From Durusdinium trenchii (lineage: Eukaryota; Sar; Dinophyceae; Suessiales; Symbiodiniaceae): a stretch of DNA of 64,000 nucleotides. The notes below the pieces were generated by a model that searched no databases, was not told where the DNA came from, and was given only the letters and a program-made list of their open reading frames with translations. The stretch lies in assembly GCA_963970005.1 (NCBI GenBank), contig CAXAMN010004158.1:286766-350765 (forward strand). The letters are read 5' to 3'. Below, one piece after another: positions 1 through 10,100 of the stretch. A program made the position numbers and the translations under genes. Numbering within the stretch: the first letter of the stretch is position 1; each line of letters starts with the position of its first letter.

Positions 1-163
1 CATGATTAATGTAGCCAGCGTTAGAAAGGGCAAATGAAAGTCATCCTAATGCCAACTATGGCTAAATTGCTGTGCTTTTTTTGTGGTATGATTTGTGGTC
101 ACTGTTACTGTGCCGGGGCAAAGCCCAAAATATACTTTACATTCTTTGTTGGATGCTTTCCAG

Positions 164-337
164 GAGAATGAGCCCGAGTTCAAGAAGGGACTCAAGCGTG
201 ATTGCGTCGTGACGCCAGACACTCGGCTCTACGTCGTGTGGCAAGGGCTTTCAGAGCTTGAACCACCTCACCCAGAAGCAGTTGTTCCTGTGATTGAGCA
301 GAAACGGCTTGAACTGACTGCGGAACCCTTTATTTAG
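164..337 (+). CDS. 3' terminal exon, unknown protein
   Basis: The exon opens after a pyrimidine-rich acceptor (tgctttccag) and encodes 57 residues beginning ENEPEFKKGLKRD and ending LTAEPFI before a TAG stop. Composition is balanced and charged, with a VWQGLSELEPPHPEAVV stretch, unlike the low-complexity readings nearby. The rest of the gene lies left of the window. I do not recognise the family. The open frame extends upstream to about 95, but that part is AT-rich and reads as intron. Confidence 0.45.
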   Translation, partial: ENEPEFKKGLKRDCVVTPDTRLYVVWQGLSELEPPHPEAVVPVIEQKRLELTAEPFI

Positions 338-1498
338 AGGATCGAGCCCCCGAATACCACATATATATTAGGATGTGAATGCACCGACTGGATGATAGGC
401 TGTCAGAACGCATCAGCCCGTCCCTGCAGTAGCGGATTTGCTTCGGGGGCAAGATGATGGACCAAACCAGCAAATCAGGCTCCCATGAGGTTGAAGCCAT
501 GACATTAGTGCTTGTAGAGTGTATTTCACGTTATGTGTTTCCAGTCAATCAGACAAACACAGGTCACATGGTTGTACCAAAAGCGGTTCACTGCCTTAGT
601 GCAGTACTGCAGTGCAGTGCCTCTTTCCGTTTCTGCTTTGAGTCTTGCTCCACGATCTCCGCCCAGGAAGATTGTGCTCAGGAGGGGGTCTCCAGCGGGA
701 AGACTGGATGGGAATGGTGTTTCCTTCAGGTGAAGGGAAGCCGTGACACGAAACAATGCAGTTTTTTGGAGCGGGTGCAGTCTCTCTCAGATTATATACT
801 GTACTTTTTTGTTTTCTCATTCTGCGAATCTGATGTTCCGAATCTCATTTGCTTGCATAGAGCTTCCTCGCCCCAGCGAGGGCAGCACGCATGGCGAGCG
901 GCGGCCTTGTGTCGTTCAACTCTCTAAAGTTTTGTAACGGAGGATCCTCATTCCTCATGTCTCCATTTCGGTAGGAGTCCGTCTTTGGCTCACGGCCAAG
1001 CGTTTTAGCCAAAACGGCCGGCCAGACTGCTCATGGTGGAACGGGGATACTTCGCTTCAACTCTTAGGGATTACCCTTCTCGCCCACCTTCTCGCACGGG
1101 CGTCCACCAGCATGACCCCGGGCTGTTGGTCACTCCAACGTCCATCGAATTCGCGATTCGATGCTGGGTGGTGGTGGTTCTAAGATGTTCTAAGATCTGA
1201 GCGTTGGTTGACCTAATTAGATGGTGTTGGTGAAGATACATGGTGGACCAGGACTCCCAGGCTTTGACCCATCTCATCTTTACGTTCATCCTTGACTTCG
1301 GATGATGGAAGTCAATGACTCTGTTTCGTGTGCGAGTCGAAACCACCAAATTTGGTAGATGGGCTGCCGTGGGCGAGCCAGCGAGAATTCGATGGAGTAT
1401 CCCCCAGAAGTGACACAAAAGAAAGATGTTATCAGGCCATACATTTGCATGCATGGAGCATCTCAGGTACATACAGTGAATAGTGCTATGTTGTTGTT
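338..1498. other. no convincing gene
   Basis: This stretch follows the stop at 337 and probably holds 3' flank and spacer. A 157-codon frame at 454-927 and a minus frame at 1071-1472 are open, but both are cysteine/serine-rich, lack splice context and overlap other open frames, so I do not call them genes. Confidence 0.3.
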
Positions 1499-1624
1499 CC
1501 AGGACCTTCAGTGACTGTCCTTAAGATCCAATGACGACTCGCGACTCGCTCCGACTAAGTCCCAGTTGCAGTCAGAAACAGAGACTCCAGTTTGCGGTCA
1601 CTGATTTGAAATTTGGAGTCCTGG
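1499..1624 (+). mobile_element. MITE-like element, copy 1 (diverged)
   Basis: It begins CCAGGACCTTCAGTGAC and ends GGAGTCCTGG, an imperfect terminal inverted repeat. Internal blocks (AAGATCC, TAGTCCC-like, AGAGACTCCA, GGTCACT) occur in the same order as in the copies at 26249-26359 and 51428-51540. It is the most diverged of the three and has no coding capacity. Confidence 0.5.
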
Positions 1625-1779
1625 TTGCGTCGGTTTAACCTTTTAGATCTCTTTAAATGTACATTTTGTTGCAATATGATCAATATATGTCGAAGATGTT
1701 TATATATTCAAAACTGCCCTCCCTCACTCACCGGTTTGGCCCACCGAGTGCGCCGTGATTCCCCGACGAAGTCCTGCAG

Positions 1780-1952
1780 CTCCGCCGTGACTCTTCTCCA
1801 CCGGGAAAGGCGCAGTGCGCCGACGTGGCGCAGCAGCTTCGCTCTGCGAAGAAGGCGCTGAAGGCGTTGATTCCTTCGAAGTCCAAACGTCCATCGTCCA
1901 GCACGTTGAAGGCGCAGCAGAACAGTTTCTTCACTGGGTGGTCCAGTGGTTG
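1780..1952 (+). CDS. possible internal exon, unknown protein
   Basis: Between an acceptor (gtcctgcag) and a strong donor (GTTG then GTGAGT) lies an open frame that includes KAQCADVAQQLRSAKKAL, a lysine/alanine helix, then a Ser/Lys-rich tail. The opposite strand is also open, Arg/Leu-rich, with its own GTGAGT donor near 1735, so the strand is not secure. Confidence 0.3.
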
Positions 1953-2302
1953 GTGAGTCGAATTTCAGCTTTTGAGTTCTGGAAGAGATCTTCAGGGACG
2001 TAAGATACGTGCACTTTGTGTATCTATAGGCTGTAAGGAGGGGACAATATATTATGATGTGAGCCATTGGTGCAGCAGTTGGGAACAGTTGACACAAAAG
2101 GAATGCCTGGATGAAAACGTGCGTCTCAGCCCAGAGTTGGGAAGGTCAACCTGTAGAGTAGAGGACTCTTTTTTGACGTGTGAGATGAGAAAGTAATGTA
2201 GCACCACACACTACCACCATTTCGGGAATGTTCTGGAAAAATGACATATACATAAAAGTGATTTGTTATTGTGTGTATGTGTTCCTTTAAATACAAAATC
2301 AC

Positions 2303-3764
2303 CCCATTCAGTCTCCGGGTTCCGGGTTCCCGTTCGGCCGTGCCAGTCATTCGTGACGGGGAAGTCCAATGCCGGGAAAACCTGCCATTGCGGTTGCGGC
2401 GAGATTTCCAGCTTGGATCCCTTGCAGTGCCAAAATTCGAACGTGCCCTGATCTGTGAAGGCGGGTTAGGTGAGGTCGCCGGTGGGGAAGGCGGCTTCGA
2501 AGTCGTCATCGAGTCATCATGGACATCGACACCTGCTCTAGAGAGTCCTTTGCGCAAGGCGGCGGAGATAGGTGAATGCTGAGGAATATATAATATGTGT
2601 GTCTCATTGCTGGTTCGTACGAAGTGGGTAGCCCTGGTGATTTGGCAGGTGCAGATCTGGAATCAAGCATCCATTTAATGCATTGTGGCCCCAAAAGAAT
2701 TGCATTTGGCTGGAGGAACCAACAGCCCTGAAGAAATCCAATAACCCATCCCTGCATATCCCATCCCGTTGAAGCTTTTGGCACCTCAAAAGTTGCACCC
2801 TGGGACCTTGTGTTCAACTCACATGGGCATCGTAACTCGTCTCCGTCTCGGTGTTTTTTGGTTTCGGAGTGTCTCCGAGGATGCGTCCTGGGAAATGTAT
2901 TGTCGGAAGACGCGGCCTTGCCGGGACCTGAGCATGAGCCAATGGCAGCGAAGGTGCTATAAGGTGCAGGTCGGCGGCGGCCACAAGTCCGGACCTGCTT
3001 ACTGTGTATATCTGTGTATGATGGTGATCTAGATGTCGTTGCAACTTATGATGTTGCATTTTGTCCATTTACAGCCCTGTAGGCGAACATGCATCAAAAC
3101 TGTGCGCTAGATGGACTTCTACAACACAAAATGCACTTCTCTACGCGATCGTTCGTGATCTTGACGAGATGCCCTCAGGCTGCAGCGACCCGGTCAAGGA
3201 CTGCAAGGAAGAAGATCCATGGCCAAAGGCCCATTCAGTCCGAGCTGTTTTTCGTTTGGGTTGTTCCGGCTCTGTATATCTAAGTGGTCGTCAAAGAAGG
3301 GCCTTTGGGTAAGACATGCAGCAGATTGCTTCATTAAGCGCTTGTTCTACTGCCCTCAATGGAGCAGTCATTGCTGAGTGGACGGGTGCTGAATGCTAGA
3401 CTTTTGGAGTATTTTGGAGTGATTGGGCTTCAACTCTGATCTCAAGCAACGAGTCTCCCATCAGCAAGATGTAGTCAAGAGACCAGTCCGTAGCCCCTAT
3501 AGGGTGTCTATGAAGTTAAGAACTTGGTAGAGAGGCTCTCAAGAATGGACACCAAAATACTGGCAGGTTCCGAAGTTGGCACGTTCCCACCGGTGATCTT
3601 GTTGGGCTTCGGAGCGTTCTCAAGGATGGGAGACGGTCCGTGTGTCCGCGCGTCCGCGCACTCGAGGCCCTCGAGATCAGCCAAGAGGTTGGGTGCGACG
3701 GTACGAGCGGGCGTGTCCTGGATGGTGTCGTGCGGGAAATCCTTTCCACCGGCTGCTTTGGGCT
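2303..3764 (-). CDS. two phase-matched minus-strand exons, unknown protein
   Basis: The first exon (3764-3591) follows a minus-strand acceptor with a run of eight T then cctag. It encodes about 58 residues including GGKDFPHDTIQDTPAR and ends KPNKIT before donor GTGGGA. The second (2452-2303) follows cgccttcacag, encodes about 50 aromatic-rich residues (DQGTFEFWHCKGSK, WQVFPALDFPVTNDW) and ends before donor GTGATT. The first leaves one base and the second needs one, giving Asp at the junction. If the first exon is not spliced it runs to a TAG at 3508-3510. I recognise no family. Frames on the plus strand of 3524-3764 are also open, which lowers certainty. Confidence 0.45.
2880..2963 (+). CDS. 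weak exon candidate
   Basis: It begins DASWEMYCRKTRPCRD and ends at a TATAAG/GTGCAG donor, 28 residues in phase 0. It sits inside the minus-strand intron 2453-3590, so it would belong to a different, overlapping gene. Support is only the splice sites and composition. Confidence 0.2.
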
Positions 3765-4226
3765 CTAGGAAAAAAAAACTGGATTTGATTGAATTTGATT
3801 CAATGATGGATGAAGTGTGAAACAGATCTGCTTCACTGGTAATTAAACCAATCTAATCTCTCTCTCGTCCTCTCTCCAAAAAAGCATAAAAAAAGCACAC
3901 CCGACTATTGTTCAATCCAAATGGGAGGGGGGTTCTTAATCACCTGTCTAGTGGTTCTGTTCTGCAGTTCATCCCTCCAAAAACCGGTCACTACCGGGCA
4001 CAGATTTTGGAAAATCCAACGACTTTCGGTAGAACCACACACATCTAGAACGAGAATCGATGTTCTATAGTATATAGTGTGTTTTTTTCATGTTTTCTGT
4101 TTGTTCACAGGAAGAATCCACAGGAAACCCCCAGTTACTGGTGCTTAAAAGTACAAAATAAATATACACGAGTCCTATAGATGTTCCCTGATTTACCCAT
4201 GGGATTTCTGTTTTGGAGCCTATCAG

Positions 4227-4304
4227 GTCGAGGAGCTGGAATCCCTGTGGAAGGAATGCTTCAAGAGCTGCAAGGTGGCGCAGCAAGACGCGCCTCGGAC
4301 GTAG
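4227..4304 (+). CDS. 3' terminal exon with coiled-coil-like end
   Basis: After the acceptor cctatcag the frame encodes 25 residues, VEELESLWKECFKSCKVAQQ then DAPRT and a TAG stop. The charged amphipathic helix and third-position GC preference look coding. The upstream exons are uncertain; the weak plus-strand candidates at 1780 and 2880 could belong here. Confidence 0.4.
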   Translation, partial: VEELESLWKECFKSCKVAQQDAPRT

Positions 4305-4920
4305 TTAGACGCGTCGTTCTGCGGACCTGTATGCGGACCGACCGCCGCGTGCTGATCCAATGAGATCCAGCTGATTGGGAGACTTTTTGGTCGATCATTT
4401 GTTGACACTCCCCAAAAGTAGGTACTTGGTGGTTCATTTTTGGCTAGGGAACTTGTAAGTATCTTGTAAGTGGTTGGTAACTTGGTTACGAAGGGGTTAC
4501 AAGTTCTGTAACTAGCACAAGTTTTTATGTTAAGATGTGGCACTTGCAAGTTAGTTAACAAAAGTTAGAAATTTCTAAGTTCTATATCTAGATTATCAAA
4601 AACTAGTCAAAAAAAAGTTATAACTAACTTAGGGAACTTAACTTTTTGAGATATACAATTTCAAGTTTTTCTAATTTACACCAAAACTGATCAAATCGTG
4701 TTTTTTTCGCACTTTGATTCTTAAACTTGAAATCGAGTTCATGCTCCGATCGCGTGTTCATCAAGCAGCTCACTGTGGATGTTGCTCCTGTATAAAAAAA
4801 CATGCGGCTCATTGAGCCGCAGGTTGTGTCTCTTGCAAAAAAATATATACATTGAACCGCGTGCCATCTTGAGCAGATGATGGATGTCGCTCTTGGAGCC
4901 GCAGGTCGGGTCTCACGCAC

Positions 4921-5103
4921 TAAGCCATCTGCCTTCATCTTTCGCCATGCCTCATAGGCATCAACCACCATCTCCGCCGTGTAGGTCTCCGGCCGATTGG
5001 ACAGCAGGATGGTCCCGTCCGCCAGGATGCAAAACCCGCAAGGTGGCCGCATTGCCTCCAGCTGCTCCGCATACGTCATCCTCCTAGGCTGCACAGGCTC
5101 CAT
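4921..5103 (-). CDS. exon candidate, unknown protein
   Basis: Read from ATG at 5103 the frame gives MEPVQPRRMTYAEQLEAMRP, then CGFCILADGTILL and VVDAYEAWRKMKADGL, stopping at a donor GTGCGTGAG. The CGFC-ILADGTIL pattern and helical end look like a folded domain, and GC content is well above the A/T-rich flanks. The open frame continues both ways, so exact limits are uncertain. Two partly duplicated segments with GAGCCGCAGGT and GTCTC lie at about 4814-4834 and 4896-4915. Confidence 0.4.
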
Positions 5104-5405
5104 CTTCAGCAGTACCGGCAGCTGAGGACGCGTCGCATGAGCAGCGCACACTTGGAGCCAGCAAACGCCAGCAAACAAAAAGCATTGTTGCACTCAATCA
5201 GCAAAGCTCTCAATCAGCAAAGCTTAAATCCTGACTCCTGGATTTTTTAAAAAATCAGGGAGTCAGGGAATGTCTAAACTTATGAGGTGGTGGGGTTGGC
5301 AACTCTGAGAAATGAATTCTATTTGATAAAAGCTCATCGCATGACAAGCAAAATGCTTAAAATTCAGAAATTGAATTTATACATGTTTATACATTTTTAT
5401 ACATT

Positions 5406-5514
5406 TTTATACATGTATAAATCGATTTCGTTATCAATTTATACATGTATAAATTGAAAATGGGGTGATTTATACATGTATAAATTGATATTTTTGATTT
5501 ATACATGTATAAAT
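5406..5514. repeat. array of perfect palindromes
   Basis: Four copies of a palindrome centred on ACATGT occur at 5406-5422, 5435-5456 (22 bp perfect), 5468-5485 and 5497-5514 (18 bp, ATTTATACATGTATAAAT). Flanking runs of 'ttatacattt' at 5380-5405 and 5529-5560 are half-site-like. The spacing is irregular (about 29-31 bp centre to centre). Confidence 0.75.
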
Positions 5515-5955
5515 TTAGGTCCGCATTGATTTATACATTTTTATACATTTTTATACATTTGTGATTCCGTGATATGTGAAAACAATCGGCTAGTCAAAAT
5601 TTATGTGTGTGAAAGTTGTTGGTCAGCAACCCGAATATTTAGATATATCAGGTGAAGCTATGGTAGTTCTGTTTTGAATGGTTCAATTTCTCATGAATCA
5701 AGGTTTGTGTTTGATGCATTGCTTTTCAAGGACTAGTACTTTTGGTACAGGACCCTTTGCATAAGGTCTAGAGTCTAGAGTATATGGTATTTTTCCACTG
5801 GGGCCGCCAGCCAACACATCTGGGCGGCCCAATGGGCCGCCAGCCAACCTAGATCTAGCCCATCAATTGACCACCAGCCAACCTATATGTAACCCCTGTA
5901 TATTTTTCAAAGGGTTGAGCTGAATCAAGCTGAAGAAACAATCATTGAACATCAG

Positions 5956-6143
5956 TTGCCATTGAAGTTCAAAGAACAAGAGCAGTTTTGGTAGACATGA
6001 CCAGCCTGTGCGCAGAACATGTTCGGATGAGCGTGGCCAACATCATGGTTCTCATGCCTTGGTTTGAGAAAGATGCAGACTTCCAGCTTGAGGTGTTGAG
6101 GGAGTGTTTGCTATGGCTGCGCTTCATGTGGTCTGACACGAAG
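5956..6143 (+). CDS. helical exon, possibly upstream part of the 7-21 kb gene
   Basis: After acceptor gaacatcag the frame reads AIEVQRTRAVLVDMTSLC, then ANIMVLMPWFEKDADFQLEV and LRECLLWLRFMWSDTK, ending at AAG before a GC donor (GCACGT). An in-frame ATG is at 5997. The reading is strongly alpha-helical and unlike the A/T-rich flanks. It ends in phase 0 and the next clear plus exon (6954) can start in phase 0, so both may be one gene. If the GC donor is not used, the frame stays open to a stop at about 6239. Confidence 0.5.
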
Positions 6144-6953
6144 GCACGTGGATCTGCAAACGAACACTTAGTTTTTCTCACAGCTGCCTGCCCATCTCAA
6201 GACGAAAATTTAGTTTTTCTAATTTGTTGGTTCTTTTAAAAAAACTTGTTTGAGACTATACTTTTGGTCGTCCAGGAACTTACAGAACTTATAAGTTAGT
6301 TACAAGTAATTTATACAACTTACGGTTATAATTAAAAAACTAATAAAACCTAAGTTCCCTAAGTACTACTTACAAGTTGCTTAAGTCCTATAAGTGTCTT
6401 AACTAAGTTGCAAGTGCCACAAGTAAAAACGAACCACCAAGTAAACATGGTTGAACTAGTGGAGAAACCATGGGTGAAGGTACCCGGACCAAATGAACCA
6501 ATATATATATATACCCTAGGAGTCATCGACCAAACTAAGTTTAGTCTCAGTCTCAGGGACCAAACTATGGCATTGGGCCTCGTGCTGGATGGTCATTTTT
6601 GTTGAGAACTGCTTGGTTCTCTCAGGTGTGGATCAAACCCGTGACTGAAACGCATGCATGGTCCATGTGATATAGCTGTTTCCCATACAGATGTCTTCGA
6701 ACACCAGGACATGCATACTCAATAGACTTTGATCATTTTGACCACCCATTGTTCGCATCTCTTCCTTCGATCTTAGTTTTGATGCGCTGATGCGCCCATG
6801 GTTCTGGCTTCTCTTTGCGTGGCGGGTGGGCCTGACTGGAGCGTTTCAGGCTGATGTTTCTTGGCAATCATCGATGTCCCAAGCACAGCAACTGCTGTAT
6901 AATCAGTAATTTGAGGGGAGATACCACAAATTGCACCAGCTGACCCAGGTTAG

Positions 6954-7191
6954 CCTGAAGCCGCGAATGAAAAGATCACTCAGTGCCAGCTACACCCTCA
7001 GAGCATACATCGCAGGATACCCCAAGTGGTCCGTCAATACTTTCCACCCCCGTGCCCAGGCCACAATGCCCTCGAGGACTTCAATGACTCGATTGCGATG
7101 GGCGACTCCGATGACGGTGGTACGCTGCCTGACCCAGCCCGTTACTGTCGACCTTTTGAGTCTATAGATCCCATGTGTCACCATGATCAAA
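6954..7191 (+). CDS. exon of the large gene (N-terminal part)
   Basis: Starting after gttag, the frame reads PEAANEKITQCQLHPQ, RRIPQVVRQYFPPPCPGHNA, LEDFNDSIAMGDSDDGG and PARYCRPFESI. Third positions are mixed and the reading is balanced with an acidic stretch. The donor is taken as GTACCT after CATGATCAAA; its phase against the next exon is not settled, and a GA donor after TCTATA is another option. Confidence 0.5.
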
Positions 7192-10100
7192 GTACCTTTG
7201 TCATCTTCACGATGATGGTGGCCTGCACAAGATTATATTCTTTTGGTCTTTGGCTCAAAAGGTCGGGTCCCTTGCACCAGCGCGGACTTTTTTGGCACTG
7301 CAGATGCCAACACCTCGGCCACATAGGATGAATCAAATCCGCTTGGAGATGCTGAAGGATCGTTCGATTGTATATCAGAGTTCAATCTCGATCAACATGG
7401 GCCCAGGGGTGTTGTTCGATAAATCTATTTGTGCTTCGTGTTTTTTGATTCGCATTCACCCACCATTCGATGATTGATGTGTGATCTGTTTTCGTTCGGA
7501 GGAGATATTACAAAGATCTTTGCGACCCACAATTCTTGAAGCAGCGGAGGAAGAAACTTCGAGAGGAAGAGCGCAAGGCAGCAACTTACTGCGTTAAAAA
7601 AAACTCGTTGAGTTTCACCAGGGCCCAGTACTGAGTAACTGTTTTTGTCCTTGATGGTGATAGCTGACTGGAGATGAAATAGATTAAATGGTCAACTTGG
7701 TCAACCAAGTTGGTTCCCCACAGTCTGACAGGTGTTTTCTTTTGTGGATGCCACCTCGGGCAAGATTGGAGAAGATGAGGCTGGTCACGGACGGCTGGTC
7801 TCAACATGTCTTCATTGACCAACTGATTCATCGCCAAAAAACAAGAAACAATAAATCTCTTTAGGGCAGGAAAGATGCCATGACATAGTAAGATCTGAAA
7901 CCCCACTATCACCAACCCCTTCGCATTGCAGGTGGTGAAGGATGCAAACTACCAGCATGGGATGGGCTTTTTGGCAACATTTGCTGGTGACCTACCAACC
8001 CAAGGTGAGGTCCAGGACTGCTTCAATCGCACTTTCCGGATTGGGCTGCTGGGTTCTTTTGAATAGAGCATTTTAGAATGAGAAACCCATATCCTATAAG
8101 TTGTCTCTGATTCCGGTTGCTCATTCCAGGAAGCTTTGAAGCTTGCATCAACTGTGGCCAATCCCAATTTTACCCAGCCTTCACAGCATGAGGCTGGAAT
8201 CTAGAATACTTCATGATTCAGAGTTGTACTACTTGCATTTTTAGGAATGGGCCCGCGTGGAAGCGGGATTGCACCGAGCGATTGCCAGCTACGTGTGCAA
8301 TCGCGTGATGAGGCACCCGAACGCCAGGCCAGGTGCCTCCCTGTAATTGATGTTGGCCGGACATTCCTGGAATCTCTTTTGTTCATGTGAACGCTCCTGA
8401 AGTATTTTGGCATTGCCAAGTCACTTGCAAGGGCGGGCCACCAAAGGATGCAATCCTTGAAGGACATGGCGCTGGCAGCTTTTGAGGCACCACTTCAATC
8501 ACCTTACATCCATGATCATCCATGCAGGGGGGTCACACGCGCAATACATGAACCTTGTCATGTCCCCTAGGACAGAGGTGTTCTTCTCAAAGGAAAGAAG
8601 AAGAAGATTCCAACCAAAGGACGTTCAATGTTTCCAACGAAGGAGGCATCAGTGGATGTTGGTGTGAACAGTTAATGCCTTTCCGCTCATGCACGTACAA
8701 ATATGTTGCTGCTTGCACGATCTTGCACGCATTCACCTGCGCAGGCTAAAGAGAAAGTGGAAACACAGTCCCCGGGGCATGACTCGCAGTTCTTTCCGCC
8801 ACATCCATCCCCCGAGGTTGAGAAGACTGTGGAAAACACTGGGGCTCAACGTGTGGTTGCGGGCACTGGCGGGGAAGGGAATGAAGGAGCGGAGGAAGAG
8901 AAGGAGTTTGTTGATGACTATTGCGTTGAGTGCGTGGTAGGTCATGATGAGAAAGGTGCAGAACAGAGTTCTTATGATGTTCAGGAAGGTCGTGATGCTG
9001 ATGAGGCCCCCCGCAGTACTCTACATCCCAACTTCCAAGTGAAAGAACCTCCCACGTTGCGGCGCATGCAAACAGCAAAGGTAGAACCCAAAGATTCTGA
9101 AAACACAACGGCTACTGCTAGCAAAGAGGATCCATTTGCCACTGGTTACTCATCGCCCGGGGCAGCTGTGGATAGCGATGCAGAGGGGCTGAAAGATGAC
9201 ATTGAAAAGAGGAAAGCAAAAGGAACCCACAAGGCCAGACCTATTCATATGGGGTTCGGTTCCACTTGCAATATTCATTATGTTTCAATGTTGGTCACCT
9301 GTGGCGCAAGCCACTCTGCCTTGTGAACACTTGTTGGCTCCCGCAGGATCGTGCTTCATTGACCGAGCTTCCAAAGCCAGCTGATGGTTCTTTGCGGTCG
9401 CAGGCTGAGAAGGCTGCTCAGGAGTTGCTTGAGAAAGTTGGCACAAATGACATCGATTTGGTGAAGGCAATGCGTGTTGCGATTGATGGCTTTTGTTGTT
9501 TGAGCTTGTATTTTTGCCTAAATTAATACGTTAATTAATGCTACATGTTTGAGGGGTAGTCATTGTTCTTTGGAATTCCATGGAAGGCCCAAGCAAAGAT
9601 TCGCAAAGCAATGAAAGACAAGTTTAATGAGGAGGGTGGGGATGCAGAGGAGGAGGAGGAGGATCCAGATCGCAAGTTCAAAGAGGACGACAGCGGCAAC
9701 GAACAGAAGGCTTCCAAACGTGGGAGAGGGCGTGGGAGAGGGCGTGGGAGAGGGCGTGCAAAGAAAGAAACAAAGAAGGCAAATACAAAGGCTGAGAAAG
9801 CAAAAGAAAAGAAGGGAGAAGAGAAGGAACGAGCTGACCAGGAGACAAACAAGACAGAAAAGCCAAAGGAGAAGACTGTATCTGAATCGATTGAGGTTGA
9901 ACAGGGAGGCAAGGAACCGGGCAAGGAACCGGGCAAGGGTGACAAGGAGCAGAGCAAAAATGTCGCTACTCCCAAAAGAAAGCAACGCGCATTGAAAAGA
10001 AAGAGATCAACACCATTGACGCCCAAGGATTCACCTGCAAAGTCTACGAAAGGTCACCCGGCAACCCCCAAGGCGGCCCCAAAGCGACGTGTGAGGAAGA

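Larger units (their letters stand above)
4415..6450. repeat. 2 kb segment bounded by inverted A/T-rich arms
   Basis: The left arm (about 4420-4640) starts ACTTGGTGGTTCATTTTT and carries GTGGCACTTGCAAGTTAG and repeated AACTTGTAAGT blocks. The right arm (about 6270-6447), read on the minus strand, starts ACTTGGTGGTTCGTTTTT and carries GTGGCACTTGCAACTTAG and the same AACTTGTAAGT blocks in a different order. The arrangement could be a transposon with long inverted ends, or two separate insertions of one repeat. I see no transposase inside and no clear target duplication. Confidence 0.4.

Noticed and set aside
454..927. A 157-codon plus-strand frame
   Set aside because: Cys/Ser-rich, overlapped by open frames on both strands, and downstream of a clear stop; it reads as non-coding.
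1000..1025. Sequence resembling the dinoflagellate spliced leader (tttagccaaaacggc)
   Set aside because: Only about 13 of 21 positions fit on the minus strand; likewise gaggccaaaatgg at 51078. This is too weak to call a spliced-leader relic.
5380..5570. CRISPR-like array
   Set aside because: The units are AT palindromes with short irregular spacers of similar sequence in a eukaryotic genome, not repeats with unique spacers.
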